Source: Cudoniella acicularis
Taxonomy: Eukaryota > Ascomycota > Leotiomycetes > Helotiales > Helotiaceae
Reading direction: 5' to 3'
NCBI GenBank assembly: GCA_013054445.1
Contig: JAAMPI010000113.1
Span: forward strand, 1 to 64,000
DNA: 64,000 nt
Shown here piece by piece: positions 10,812-21,294 of this stretch; within the stretch, counting starts at the first letter, position 1; each line of letters begins with the position of its first letter. The notes under the pieces were generated by a model. It saw only the letters and a program-made list of their open reading frames with translations. It searched no databases and had not been told where the DNA came from. The translations under genes were made by a program, and so were the position numbers.

Positions 10812-11260
10812 ATCCTATCTCGCGTTCTTCAACCTGACAGCAAATAAACTGTTAGTACCCTGTATTCGGATTTCACCTAGGAACATGTTCGTACTCAGTT
10901 TAGGAGGGAGGCTCTAGACGTCCGTAATCACCTATTCTCCTAAGTCAGGTAGTTAGGTGTTTGTTACTTAAGCGCGACAAATGTTATGGCTAAAATGACT
11001 GATTATCTTTACTATTCGTTTCACAATCGTGAAAACAGTAAATTGACTGTTCAAGCACAATATCTATAAGTACAGTCTTCCTATCAATTTTATTTATATA
11101 GCATGTAACGGTTTATATAGTAATGCTTGCTCTATACGCAAGGCGTAGCCTATCAAGCCAATAGGTGGCTAATGTTGTATATGTCTTTCGTAGACAGTTT
11201 ACTCCGAATATTTCACGGCAGTCATACTCTAGCTCAAGCAGTACCTATTAGGACAAGTTG
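10812..11260. other. Intergenic RIP-degraded sequence
   Basis: Separates the hydrolase ghost from the minisatellite to its right. No gene or repeat can be supported. Confidence 0.35.
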
Positions 11261-11269
11261 CCACTCGCC

Positions 11270-11365
11270 TCTGCCCTTGTCTACCCCCTGCTTCTGCCCC
11301 CTGTTTCTGCCCCCTGTTTCTGCCCCCTGTTTCTGCCCACCGTTCTCGCTTCCGTCCTCGCTAGG
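11270..11365 (+). repeat. 13-bp CTGCCCC-type minisatellite (left copy)
   Basis: About four units of a 13-bp motif (TGTTTCTGCCCCC with variants) lie between 11,280 and 11,340, ending in degenerate copies. The preceding TATTAGGACAAG...GCCTCTG sequence at 11,247-11,272 resembles, in inverted orientation, the flank of the copy at 13,478-13,550. Confidence 0.75.
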
Positions 11366-11739
11366 CATTTTTAGCAGTCTATTTTTTGTTTTAAAAAATT
11401 TATTTTTATTTTTTTTTAGTTAATCTACTAATTGATTACGGTTTTCAGGTAGGTAAATTTATAGAGAAAACACTCTCAAACGTTTAAAGCCTTCTTTTAA
11501 GCTGAAATCGAATTTCATTTTCCGAAAATAGGAGTACCGACTTATAAAGTCAAAGCGTATTAGAGTATTAATAAAATCAAGTCTAGGTAATACGTGCCTA
11601 GATAGAGTCTCCTCTTCGTAATTTCCTCGCTCTAACTCAAATTAAACTATTAAACCCTTCTACTATATATTGTCCGTAGAGCTTCGTACGATTTCTATTT
11701 AAGAAAGTCTTTCTATCCGCCCTAGAAAACTAAGGCGAT

Positions 11740-13313
11740 GACCTTTAAAAAAACTAGTAGCTCAAGCCACCAAGAGAGCTAGTTAAAAATACGATACCGA
11801 CAAAGAGAATAAGGTTTTCGTACTTCGCCGCCGTAGAAACATCCCTCACCAAAATACCGCTCACAGATCCTCTAATAAGGTTCCCTACCCTACGCTAGAA
11901 TTCGAATAAGCTATACAACTATAGCCCGGTAGCAGGCTTGTCAGTTAACGCCGTGACGAAACGACAATATAATACACTATATCCGCCGGCAAAGAACCTA
12001 TATAGCAAGCCAAATATAATCAAAGAGGGAAAGGTGTTACTAAAATCCTAGACATAGAGAACAACGATAGAAGAGCAAATTGTTAAGCCGACTATAGGAG
12101 CGAGCGGGCCGGAACGGTCAGAGAGGTAACCTATCCCGATTTGGCCAATTATTTAGGAAATATTTAAAAGGGAGAGGAGCACAGACCCTTGATTAGATAA
12201 AAGACCAATAGCAGATACGTAGGCTATAATATGTTAGTATCTCTATCGTAAGACCGTGTTATTAGGAACTCGTATAGTAGATAGATGCTTGGTAAGAAGA
12301 ACACAAGGCCTTGAATAACATTCGAGCATATGACTATAAAGAACGTTAGGTTTTTAAACACTACAGGATTGATTTTGTTCTCTATTCCGTTGTTGATCTG
12401 GCGTATAAGGCGACCACGAAAGAGAGGAAGTGTTAGACCGACGAGTACGAACTTAATTAAAATACGTTATTAGGCTTTTCCTAATTTAATAGCTGATATA
12501 CGTATAAGGGCAACTCTATACGCTCTTAATGTAGTAGCATATCCATATTGATTAAGCATTTTCTTAATCATAAATAGTAGCCTAAGTCTATAAATTCTAG
12601 TAGAACCAAATCTATATAAAGTTAGTAGCGGTTTAAAAAAGAACAAAATAAAACTTATAAAATACTATAAGCCAGTCTACGCCGTTAAATAAACCATTCA
12701 TTTAACATATTAAGGAGTAGGTAGTATATGATTAGGAAGCCAAAACCGTAAAGAAATCCTTGTGTGATGATCAAATGCCATACCTGTATAGCAAAGCTAC
12801 TACTTATTAATATAAGAATACAAACCAACTATCTACCCTATATCATATATCTTTGATATATAGGGTATTTGATAGTAAAGAAAGTAATTAAAGGTGTACC
12901 GAGATATGATATTGCCTATAAATTAAATAGTAGTCAATTAAAAGCAAAAACATAGGGAGGGGAGGCATATAGTACTCAAAGTCCTAACTAACGACAGATA
13001 TTAATTATTAGTAAAGGTATTATTATTTTGATAATATCTTTAGAAGACTCTAAATACTAACGGGAAACCTATTAATATTAGTCAAGTAATTAACATTCGA
13101 AAGTACGTATTTACCCTATATCAAGCCTTCGATCATAAAGGCTCCTAACATAAAAGCCTATACCCGTTGACTACTATTAACTAGTAGAAGTATAGTATCT
13201 TTATCGGCGTTGACGATATATTCTATATAGTTTTCCGGACAGTCTCGTAAACCGTCACTATTAACCATATCAAGAACGTTGTTACTGTTTAAAGCTCCTC
13301 CGAACTCAGACAT
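11740..13313 (-). pseudogene. MFS transporter (monocarboxylate-type), degraded
   Basis: The ATG at 13313 begins MSEFGGALNSNNVLD. A first membrane segment, VLGAF-type (here AFMLGAFMIEGLI), has TAG codons where Trp is expected. Between 12,460 and 11,760 the frame contains LPLFRGRL, FFIVICSNVIQGLVFF, GQIGIGYLSDRSG (the inter-helix MFS signature), LLYRFFAGGYSVLYCRFVTA and a final hydrophobic stretch. Together these match the second half of fungal monocarboxylate-transporter-like MFS proteins. The middle (12,490-13,080) is very AT-rich and unreadable, with several frame changes. The gene is enclosed by inverted CTGCCCC minisatellites, so it may have moved with them. A metabolite-export role with the adjacent hydrolase is speculative. 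Confidence 0.65.
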
Positions 13314-13477
13314 TTTCTAGGGTGCTAAAGTAAGTTAAGAGTATATTAACAAAGACATCGACTTAAAAAATAAGCGGTAGAAGAAATCTTTAGAAATTTG
13401 ATATAATATTTAAAGTTTTCTAATACTATATCCTAGCCAATCAACAGATAATAAGGCTCTTCTGTAGTGGCCGAAGA

Positions 13478-13550
13478 CTAGGGGCAAAGACCGGGGGGCA
13501 GAGACCGGGGGCAAAGACCGGGGGCAGAGACAGAGGCAATTCGTCTTACC
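13478..13550 (-). repeat. CTGCCCC-type minisatellite (right copy, inverted)
   Basis: Four to five units of the GGGGGCAGAGACC motif, the reverse complement of the left copy. It is followed by GAGGCAATTCGTCTTACC, which mirrors the left flank. The inverted pair encloses the MFS ghost. Confidence 0.75.
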
Positions 13551-13559
13551 TTAATACTA

Positions 13560-14760
13560 CTATATTAATTAACTTCTTAAAATAGCTCCGCTAACGTGTC
13601 GTAGTTATAGAATCTACCGAATGCCGCGACGTTAGTAAATATAATCAATCGGACGAGCGATCTATACTGCTTATAGTTCGCCACAAATTGGTGCTACGCA
13701 GGTCAGAAATAATAGATTGATCGCTTAAATTGACTTACTTGGGCCAGCTTTTCTGGTGTAGAGACTTGCGTTATAGACAAGAATTCAACTATATCTTGCG
13801 ACTAACGTTCTGGATACCGCAAGCCGAAAGACCCTTTTAGCTAGCTGTCCTTCTCTATCACCTTTATTATTATAATTCCTAGCGCCTTATTATCAATACG
13901 TCCTACGTCACCCTTTAGACTCTTGCTATAGCACTCGATATCGGCTATAGATCGTAGATTTAGTCAAATACTATAGTAGGAAAAGATGTGTCACCTACTT
14001 ATCTTGACCTTACTGATCCTAGCCCTACCCACGTCTTTTAGAGACAATAATATATTCGAACAATTAATATTACTATAGGTCTAGCCTTTTAAGGCTAGGT
14101 AAGAAATGCCGTAAAGAATCTAGAAAATTCAGCGGAGGTTCTCTCGTATCAGCGATCCTACTTACCTTACGGCTTAGCTTAGCTAATTAAGGTTTATAGG
14201 GATAGCGGGGAGATCCGTTAATCCGTTCGAGAGAGATGTCTATATATAGGGATATGATAAAGAATCCTTACTAAGATTCAAAAATCTTATAGATAGGAAC
14301 AAGGTTTTTATAATAGAGTTGACGTATCATCTCGAGGTTCCTCCTAGCCTAGGATTTAGAAATCCCTCTAACGACATATATTTGGTCTTGTTTTGATTTC
14401 TTATAGGCTACGGTGACTGTGTTGTGCCGCCCGAGTCGCCAATCCTCTTAGTACGATTCCTATAGAGAATCTGCCTATATAGGAGCAAAATATACCTTCC
14501 TTCCGTTCCTATAAGGCACTAGAGTTCTGGTTAGGGAAAGAGATGTAGAGCTCGGTCGGGCCCTTCCGGCTAGTGGTTGTTTTATAACAGACTTTAAATT
14601 ATCTTTAGGAAATTCTAACAGCTCGTCAAGTATAAAACCCTCGGTCCTAGGCCATATGCTATCTCGTTTTGAACTTTTAGATTCGGATCTATACTCGGAT
14701 TCGGACTCGGAATCGGACTCTATAGGTACCTTAAGTAGGACCGTTTATAAAAGGATCGAA
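13560..14760 (-). pseudogene. Protein-kinase-like domain protein, degraded
   Basis: The minus strand from 14,760 first encodes an acidic Ser/Asp/Glu tract (about 14,740-14,680). It then gives VTVAYKKSKQDQIYVVR (14,420-14,370), similar to the VAxK region. LEMIRQLYYKNLVPIYKIFE with FIISLYIDISLERI (14,340-14,230) follows and matches the alpha-C to hinge region of fungal kinase-like proteins, and then a CSNILLSLKD segment in the position of the catalytic-loop HxxLxxxN motif. The C-lobe readout is near 13,880-13,600. Several frame changes and many TAG codons are present, some of which may be introns. I see no intact catalytic Asp or DFG, so it may have been a pseudokinase even before decay. Confidence 0.5.
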
Positions 14761-15950
14761 TTATAAGCTAAGACTATAAATATTAAATCTCGGTGCTAAA
14801 GGTATACTAGTAATAAATACTGTTACTATAAATCGCCAAAATTCCGGTGGCCTAATATAGCTCCTCCTAAGAGTCAATTTTGATTCCTTTTCGTAATTAT
14901 TTATTTTAAATAAGATGTTGATCTAATTTTAGTTCCCGTTTAGCAAACCTAAAGTTCGGAAAATATTAACATTATTTAATTTATATATGTTCTTCATTTT
15001 CGTCCGCGAAGTCAAACCGATTTCTATAGAGAGATTTGTATAATATGGCTAAGATTGCCTTTTTATATCGAGCCCTATCGGATCTTCTAATAGGGGTATT
15101 CGTCGTCGGTCCTCTTGATTATATTATTGAGTCTTCTATTTCCTAGTCAGTCCGCTTTTTAATTCTAATACTATTCGGGCTACTACGGTATATTAATCTA
15201 CCCGATCCGGTTTTACTATTAGTTTTTAGATTACTCTAGACGTTGTTTATAGCATTGTCTAGTAACACTAGAATTAGTTAGACATGGTGAGGAGCTTCTT
15301 TGTTATAAGTTAGATCGTTTATTAACGATCTATAGTTTATATATAGTCTATGTAACCTGCTTGGACTTGGTAAGGCGAGCTCGTCTATAGATTAGGTTGG
15401 CGGACTAAAATAAGATGTTGAGAAGCGGCGGCTGTTATTACTTTAAACACCTTGACTAGTCAGGAAAGCTCTACGAGCTAGTAAATTTCAGCTATTTTCT
15501 CTACTATATACGTATCAACGTAGAGTACGTAATTTAGATACTTTTCTATACGACTTACGATATACTAAATGCTTTAATACAAAATTAGAATTCACTATAA
15601 CATAGCTAGTAAGGTCTATTCAGAACCGATTCGCGGAGCCGAATTCAGAATCCTCTACCTTTTAAATAGTAGCTTAATATAACTTAGATAAGTAAGTTAG
15701 GGAACCGAATCGGGCATCTTGATCCTCTAAAGTCGTAGGTCTTTAGCGCCTGTTTCGTTCCTCTGTTTTGAATTTGATTAGGTATTATATTTTATACTAC
15801 TACGTTAACATGCTCATAAAACCTTTTTCCACGGGATTCGTCCTTCAAAACCTTATACTGGGTCCTGAATCGTCTACTTTAGAACAAGGGTAGGGAGCCA
15901 GATTTGACCCCTCGGTTCTAAAATTAGGACAGGGCCGGTCAGCCATATCA
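14760..15950. other. RIP-degraded sequence, no recognisable gene
   Basis: Very AT-rich. The minus strand around 15,170-15,020 keeps a short basic, coherent peptide (ADWQEIEDSIIQSRGP-like) in the style of an ARM/HTH region. That is too little to assign a gene. Confidence 0.35.
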
Positions 15951-15959
15951 AAAATGCCA

Positions 15960-18300
15960 CTTGCTCCCCGATATACGATTTTCAACTAGACTTTATTCTG
16001 TCTTCGTTCTTTTTCCTTCTACTAGACTAGACAGGGGGTTCTCGATTAGAACAATCATCAAACCCTTACTAGCGTATAATCGATACATTCCTCTTATTCG
16101 TCCTCAGTTTTCCAGAAACAAAGCTTCTCTTCTCAAGAATCAATAGCCCAAACGCGATCTATCTTCTTTTTATATTCTATAGGATTACACTTGACCTATC
16201 TTTACTCTCGATGGCGGAAAGCACAGCCACGTATCTCTTAGCACAATTGATAGTATTGCCTACACCCTATCTCAATTTATCTATACAAGCTAACGTCCCT
16301 TCTAGTACCTTCGATAATAACAAACAGAGACCAGGCTTAGGCTCTTATAAACGATCCCGAGGTAGCAAAAATAATAAGCCCTTACTACTCGTCCTAAGCT
16401 AATCAGATTATAGTTTAGCACTTCCCTTGGCAAAGCCTTTAATACCTTTAGCACACTTGCCACGCTTAATCTAAAAGATATAGAAATACTCTACGAAAAG
16501 ATTCAAAGTTATAAGATACTCAAGATAAGTATTCAGACTTCCTTCTACGTCTTTCTCTTTTCTACGCTCTACTAGCTAACATCTTTTCACCTCGATCTAA
16601 ACCAAGCCTCGAATTTGTTTGCGCAGGCTAAACAGCATGTTTCCTCTACTACGTCGTACACTACCAAAGCCCGTACTATATTAGAACCTTCTCGCCTATT
16701 ACAATATTCGCGTACGAGTAATGATTCACATATTTCTCCTCTACCTTTAAATTTAGAGTCTATAGCATATGCTCGTAGGGGAAAACGCCATGCTTCCCCG
16801 GCCCTACTATCGCCTCCCACTACCACACTGCCCTACTCTGCCTCCCCTACGGTCAGTATACTCTCCTCGGCGTCGCAGCCAACATCCCCGTTCGCGAGTA
16901 AACGAGCTTCTAGCTCCCGAACGACGCTAAGTTCTTCCCTACCTTAGAGTCCCTCCTTTACAACCGCTTCCCCCGATAACTTAACATCAGTGACATCTAC
17001 GCAACGATCTAGCCCTAGCGGTACCTGCCTCGCTGACCCCTCAACGCCACTGTTTTATAATTCTCGTAAGGAGAGTATAGAGCCGGACCCTTAACACCTC
17101 GCCTCTGACCGACGGAGCGACACGCTGGCTCCTAGCCCTTCAATAAAGTACCTCTAAGCTCTTAGTATCATGACACTAATGTTTAGCTCAGCCATAAGTC
17201 AGACCATATTGTCTGAGGTTATAAGAACTAGAGATCTATTAGTTCGCGATAATGCCGTCTCGTTCTTAAGAGATCAACTCCTTCTCTAGACAGGGATATA
17301 GGACCTATCAGACCTACGGGCACCGTCAAGCGAAGACTCGATTACGGACCATTTTATAAAGATATCACATAGCATTAGTATACTTGAGGGGCGAACACAT
17401 ATAGATCTACGTATAATACTCTACCGAATTCTCTAGTATCAGTACTACGTAAGGATAGTTGACGAGATAGAGAAGTCTAGGATACGGAAACAGTCCGGAG
17501 TTAGAGCTGCTACTTACGCGATAGAGTTCCTCTTAGAGCGTTTATATCCTAATGATTAGGGTCTCGTCGAAAAGAAGGAGAGACGGAAACAACTCTTATA
17601 TAGGCAAAACCGCCTCGGTAAGCGGCTAACAAGATTGTCAGGCTATTTCGGGCTCGGCTTCTTCCTCCTCGCAAGTCAAGAGGCAATAAGACGTATGTAA
17701 GTAGCTCTATATCCAAACCGATAATCGCTAGCTGACAGTTTGATAATAACAACGTAGAGCTGTCGGATAATAAGGTCGCCGCGCTCGTATGCTACGTTAC
17801 TAATACTCTTCCCGAACTACCTAGACTAGGTAAGGCTCTAGATAGAGTGGTGAGGCATATGGTCAAGAACCTCCCCCTAGAAGATATAGAACCTCTTGTA
17901 GAAAGAATTCTTCCTGACGTTTAGCACCTCCTAGATACTCGGCGTGATTTGATGCCTCTATCAACTTTCGCTCGGTTTGACTAAGAAGTACACCACGTAG
18001 AACTACTTAAAGTTCTCTCCGAGGCGTAATCCTAACATCGGCAAGGCCGGACTCTACGACTATAGTCAATTGAGGTAGACCTGGTTTTATCGCGCAAACG
18101 TCTTAGACTGTTATCTTAAGAAAGCTGACCGAATGTTACTAGTAGTGGCTGCTATATGATCCGGCTTAACCGGGCGAGGCGTTGCCCTGTAATCACGAGC
18201 TCGACGACGATAGGGCCTCCTCGGTGAAGTCAATATAAGCTAGCGCGTGGCTTTTATTTCTCTAAGGCGGGCATACTGGTAATAAATTATATAATATAAA
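15960..18300 (+). pseudogene. Unknown Ser-rich protein gene, degraded
   Basis: The plus strand keeps protein-like coding over about 2.3 kb in two or three frames. There are leading exons from 15,960 and 16,211 (MAESTATYLLAQLIVLP). A Ser/Pro/Arg-rich region follows at 16,615-16,945, then helical sequence at 17,190-17,560 (DLLVRDNAVSFLRDQLLL, FLLERLYPND). Next is an acidic helical part at 17,750-17,990 (ALVCYVTNTLPELPRLGKAL, LEDIEPLVERILPD), and a segment near 18,110-18,260 with LTGRGVAL. The last piece has some likeness to the region preceding RecQ-type helicases in fungal TE-linked proteins, but I cannot establish it. Stops are almost all TAG or TAA. The function is not recognised. Confidence 0.4.
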
Positions 18301-18960
18301 TCAAATCTATAGTCAAGTTTGTACCGTCTTATATGACTGCGCTTTTATGATTTTAGCACGATAACGAATAGGAGAAAGCTTCTACGCTCCTAAAATCATA
18401 GCTTCATCGTAGCGTCGACGAGTGATGGCTAGTACATAGAAATAGAGGAGGTCTAGGAAGGCCTGACAAGTATAGAGATATAGAACATCTATACTATTAG
18501 TAGAGGTGCAACTACGTTAAAGCATGCGAGAAGCAATTCTGTATAAGGAATAGCTTATTTCCTGGAAGTGGGAAGTGGGAGCACCTATATTTATAGCTAT
18601 ACGCTATATAGACGCTATTAAGTTGATTATAGTAGCATGTTTAGATTAAAAAGAGTTATACTACCTCTATAGGTATATAATACCTTTAGGCACGTGACTA
18701 TATTATATAAGACTCAGAGACCTGGATTGAAATAACAAATTAGGGCTGCTAGGACAGCCTATAAATTAACCTAATCCAATCTAAGTCATAGCTTCGTTAC
18801 GGTAACCAGAAAAAATCTTTAGGAGGGTAGGGATTTAGGAGGACGCTCCCTAGAAGAAAATCCTAGAAAAACGGTCCTACTATAATATGACGGCGAGGAC
18901 TAAAGCTTTATAGTAAACCTTTATTTTTAGAATTGAGTATCTCTTCTTTTTATATTATAG
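18300..18960. other. RIP-degraded sequence, no recognisable gene
   Basis: A possible tail of the plus-strand ghost to the left. No clear motif or repeat is visible. Confidence 0.35.
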
Positions 18961-19029
18961 AACTACATATTTTAAAGCCTCGGTAGTCTCGCCCTTCGCC
19001 TTTTAAACGTTCGGCTCTGCGTCTCCTAT

Positions 19030-19330
19030 ATTTCCCTTGCTAACCCCCCCTGAAAACCCTTTTAGCTTATTCTCCTCTCGTGTAAGCTTCTTTAAGAAAC
19101 CCTCCTTTAGCTCCAGTTCCTCCTTAGCATTCTCTAATTCTTTAGAGAAGTGACTCTCCGCTGATTTGGCTTGTCTTCGGCGATCTCGAAGTTTACGCTT
19201 TGCTTCCCGATCTTTGCTTGCTAGGTGAATTCTCTACTCGTTCTCCTTTATGGTAAAGCGTAGGCGCTGTGATTTAGGACAAGTCTGCCGTAATGTGTTT
19301 AGAGGAACTTGAATTCTCGGCGCTATTATT
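19030..19330 (-). pseudogene. Basic coiled-coil fragment, degraded
   Basis: About 80 minus-strand codons give a highly charged helical peptide (ASKDREAKRKLRDRRRQAKS, then SKELENAKEELELKEGFLKK) with heptad-like Leu spacing. The basic-then-heptad order resembles a bZIP or a transposon-linked coiled coil, but the length is too short to decide. One or two TAG codons interrupt it. Confidence 0.35.
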
Positions 19331-19470
19331 AGAAACCTTTTAAAAATTTAGAGTATAAATTTAATTAGTAAATAGTATATTTTATAGAATCAAGACTAAG
19401 GTCTATAAGTTGTCTAATATAAGAGCTAGATCTGACGCTTCTAGGACTCTTATACCAGGACCTAATTCTG

Positions 19471-19570
19471 CTCCCTGTCTTTGTCCCCTGTCTCTGCCCC
19501 TTGTCTCTGCCCTATGTCTCTGCCCCTGGTCTCTGCCCTATTCTCTGCCTTTGTTCTCCGCCACGTTCTG
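19471..19570 (+). repeat. CTGCCCC-type minisatellite (third copy)
   Basis: About seven degenerate 13-bp units (CTGTCTCTGCCCC variants) belong to the same family as the inverted pair at 11.3 and 13.5 kb, in the left-copy orientation. Confidence 0.75.
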
Positions 19571-19803
19571 TGTCAGCAAAAGCATTCCTACCCCGTTTTA
19601 CTTCCGCCCTATTCGTCTCTCGTCTAGTCCCGAAAAGGTCGCGGCGGCGACTAGGACAAGACGTATCACGTGGAGGCAGAATGACAGGCAAGGCAAGGCT
19701 TGGCTAGAGATTGGGTTAAACTTAATTAATCAAAGGGCTGGCGAATTAGGATAAAGAGACGCTCCTATAGCGAGTTCGCGCTTAGCGGACGACAGCGTTA
19801 TAA

Positions 19804-19980
19804 AGGGAGCGATTCGGCTCCATCGCAGCCATTGCGACGGCGTGTTACAGACGCTGGTGTTGAAAAAGGGAGCAAAATTCGGCTCCCTGGCGCCAGCGCA
19901 GCCATTACGACGGCGTGTTGCAGACGCTGGTACAAAAATTTGCTGACGCCGCGCAGCTATTGCGACGGCGTGTGACGGAC
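19804..19980 (+). repeat. GC-rich tandem repeat, three copies
   Basis: Three copies of a GCAGCCATTGCGACGGCGTG-type core begin near 19,826, 19,898 and 19,953. The first two also share GGGAGC...TTCGGCTCC in front and ACAGACGCTGGT behind. It is strikingly GC-rich within AT-rich surroundings, so it is either young or protected from RIP. Confidence 0.7.
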
Positions 19981-20189
19981 AGTATACCAGGACCTGAGGA
20001 TAAAAGGATGCCGGAGATCAACAAGAATAGACAACACCTACGCAAATTTCGTACTCCTTCTATTCTTTTCCTATATATCTTCAAGAAAAAGTTCATTTAA
20101 AGAATAGTTACGCGAAACATAATCGATAAAGCTCCAAAATGACATTCCTAGGAAAATCATACGTTATAGCCTTATTTTCTTAATCAGGG

Positions 20190-20945
20190 TTTTCTATAGA
20201 TATAGCAATTCTTTTATATCAGCTTTAGAAGTGCCAACCCCAGTAAGAGTTATACCTTCTAGTAATTTAGAGTTGATTTCTTTATAAATTCCTGAATAGG
20301 AGCTGGTGCAAGAAACTCGGCGACATTATTGATTAATACAAACTCTCTTAAGTTTGTTAAAAAGGCAGAACCTTACGAACAGGTCCAAGTGACGTATCGT
20401 CAGCTTCAGTTCTAACTGCTATAGAATATACTCGATCCAGAAAACCTTTACCCCGACTGTGAAAGATAGCACATTCACCTACTCGGATATTTTATATCTC
20501 GATTTTCAAATAAGCGGTTTCAAGTTTTAAAGCAGTATTTATTACCAATACCACAGCCTTTATACGGAATTTGTAGCGCCTATGCTTATAATAAAGCTCT
20601 AGATTCGAGCTTGGCAGAAGCTTGGAGTGCTTGAATAAGAATAGAAGCTAGACGGTCTTTAAGATCGTCTATGTCGAAGCCGAGCTTAACAGCTAGATTT
20701 ATTTAAATAAAAATCTTTTTAAGAAAACAATATAGTTACCTCTTTAAAATGCCTTCGGCTGTTAGAAGACCGTGGTGCTCTAAACTAACTGGCAAGACAC
20801 GAAAGCACTTTTTATTAAAAGCATGCTTACCATTATCGTAAATCGTACGACAATATAAGAAAAAGATTCGCGCGTCTTCGATTAGCAAATCTTTTATAAC
20901 TCTATAGACAAGTTCGGATGACAAGGAGAGTAGAGAAGGAGGCAT
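20190..20945 (-). pseudogene. F-box-like protein, degraded
   Basis: The N-terminal 69 codons are open (MPPSLLSLSSELVYRVIKDL... from 20945) and fit an F-box: the L-P-x-E-L-like start, a V/I-rich helix, then CRTIYDNGKHAFNKKCFRVL. A probable intron (GTAACT...TCTAG, about 20,745-20,700) follows. Downstream frames give TNLREFVLINNVAEF near 20,330, typical of the leucine-rich second half of fungal F-box proteins. Multiple TAG/TAA codons and frame changes break it. The plus-strand DUF3723 ghost starts about 350 bp away in divergent orientation. Confidence 0.5.
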
Positions 20946-21290
20946 TTATCGGCATACGGGTAATAATTGAAAACGAGACTAGCCGAGAGAAGGGCAGTAT
21001 AAGAATAAATGGTAGGAGCCACACTCAGCTCCTAGGTAAGGGACCGTTTTAAGGTACCCAAATAGGTCCTCCCACGCTATAATTTAGATAATCGTTGGTC
21101 CTAATTCGGTCCCCCGATTCTAGTTATAGGAACTAGAAAATGCGCTAGCGCCTAGCGGACCCTCCCTCCCCCTTTTAGTACGATCTAAGGTCAATGAAAT
21201 TTAGGGGCAGTACTATATGTTACCCCTTTTAAGCTAAAACAAAATAAGACAGAGTAAGGTCGACATTTAGGAGAGGAAAATTACTAACGA
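20946..21290. other. Divergent intergenic region
   Basis: Lies between the minus-strand F-box ghost and the plus-strand DUF3723 ghost. No specific site is recognised. Confidence 0.35.
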
Positions 21291-21294
21291 TAGG

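Noticed and set aside
11270..11365. CTGCCCC repeat as telomeric or centromeric sequence
   Set aside because: The unit is not TTAGGG-like, the arrays are short, and they lie beside former genes in both orientations.
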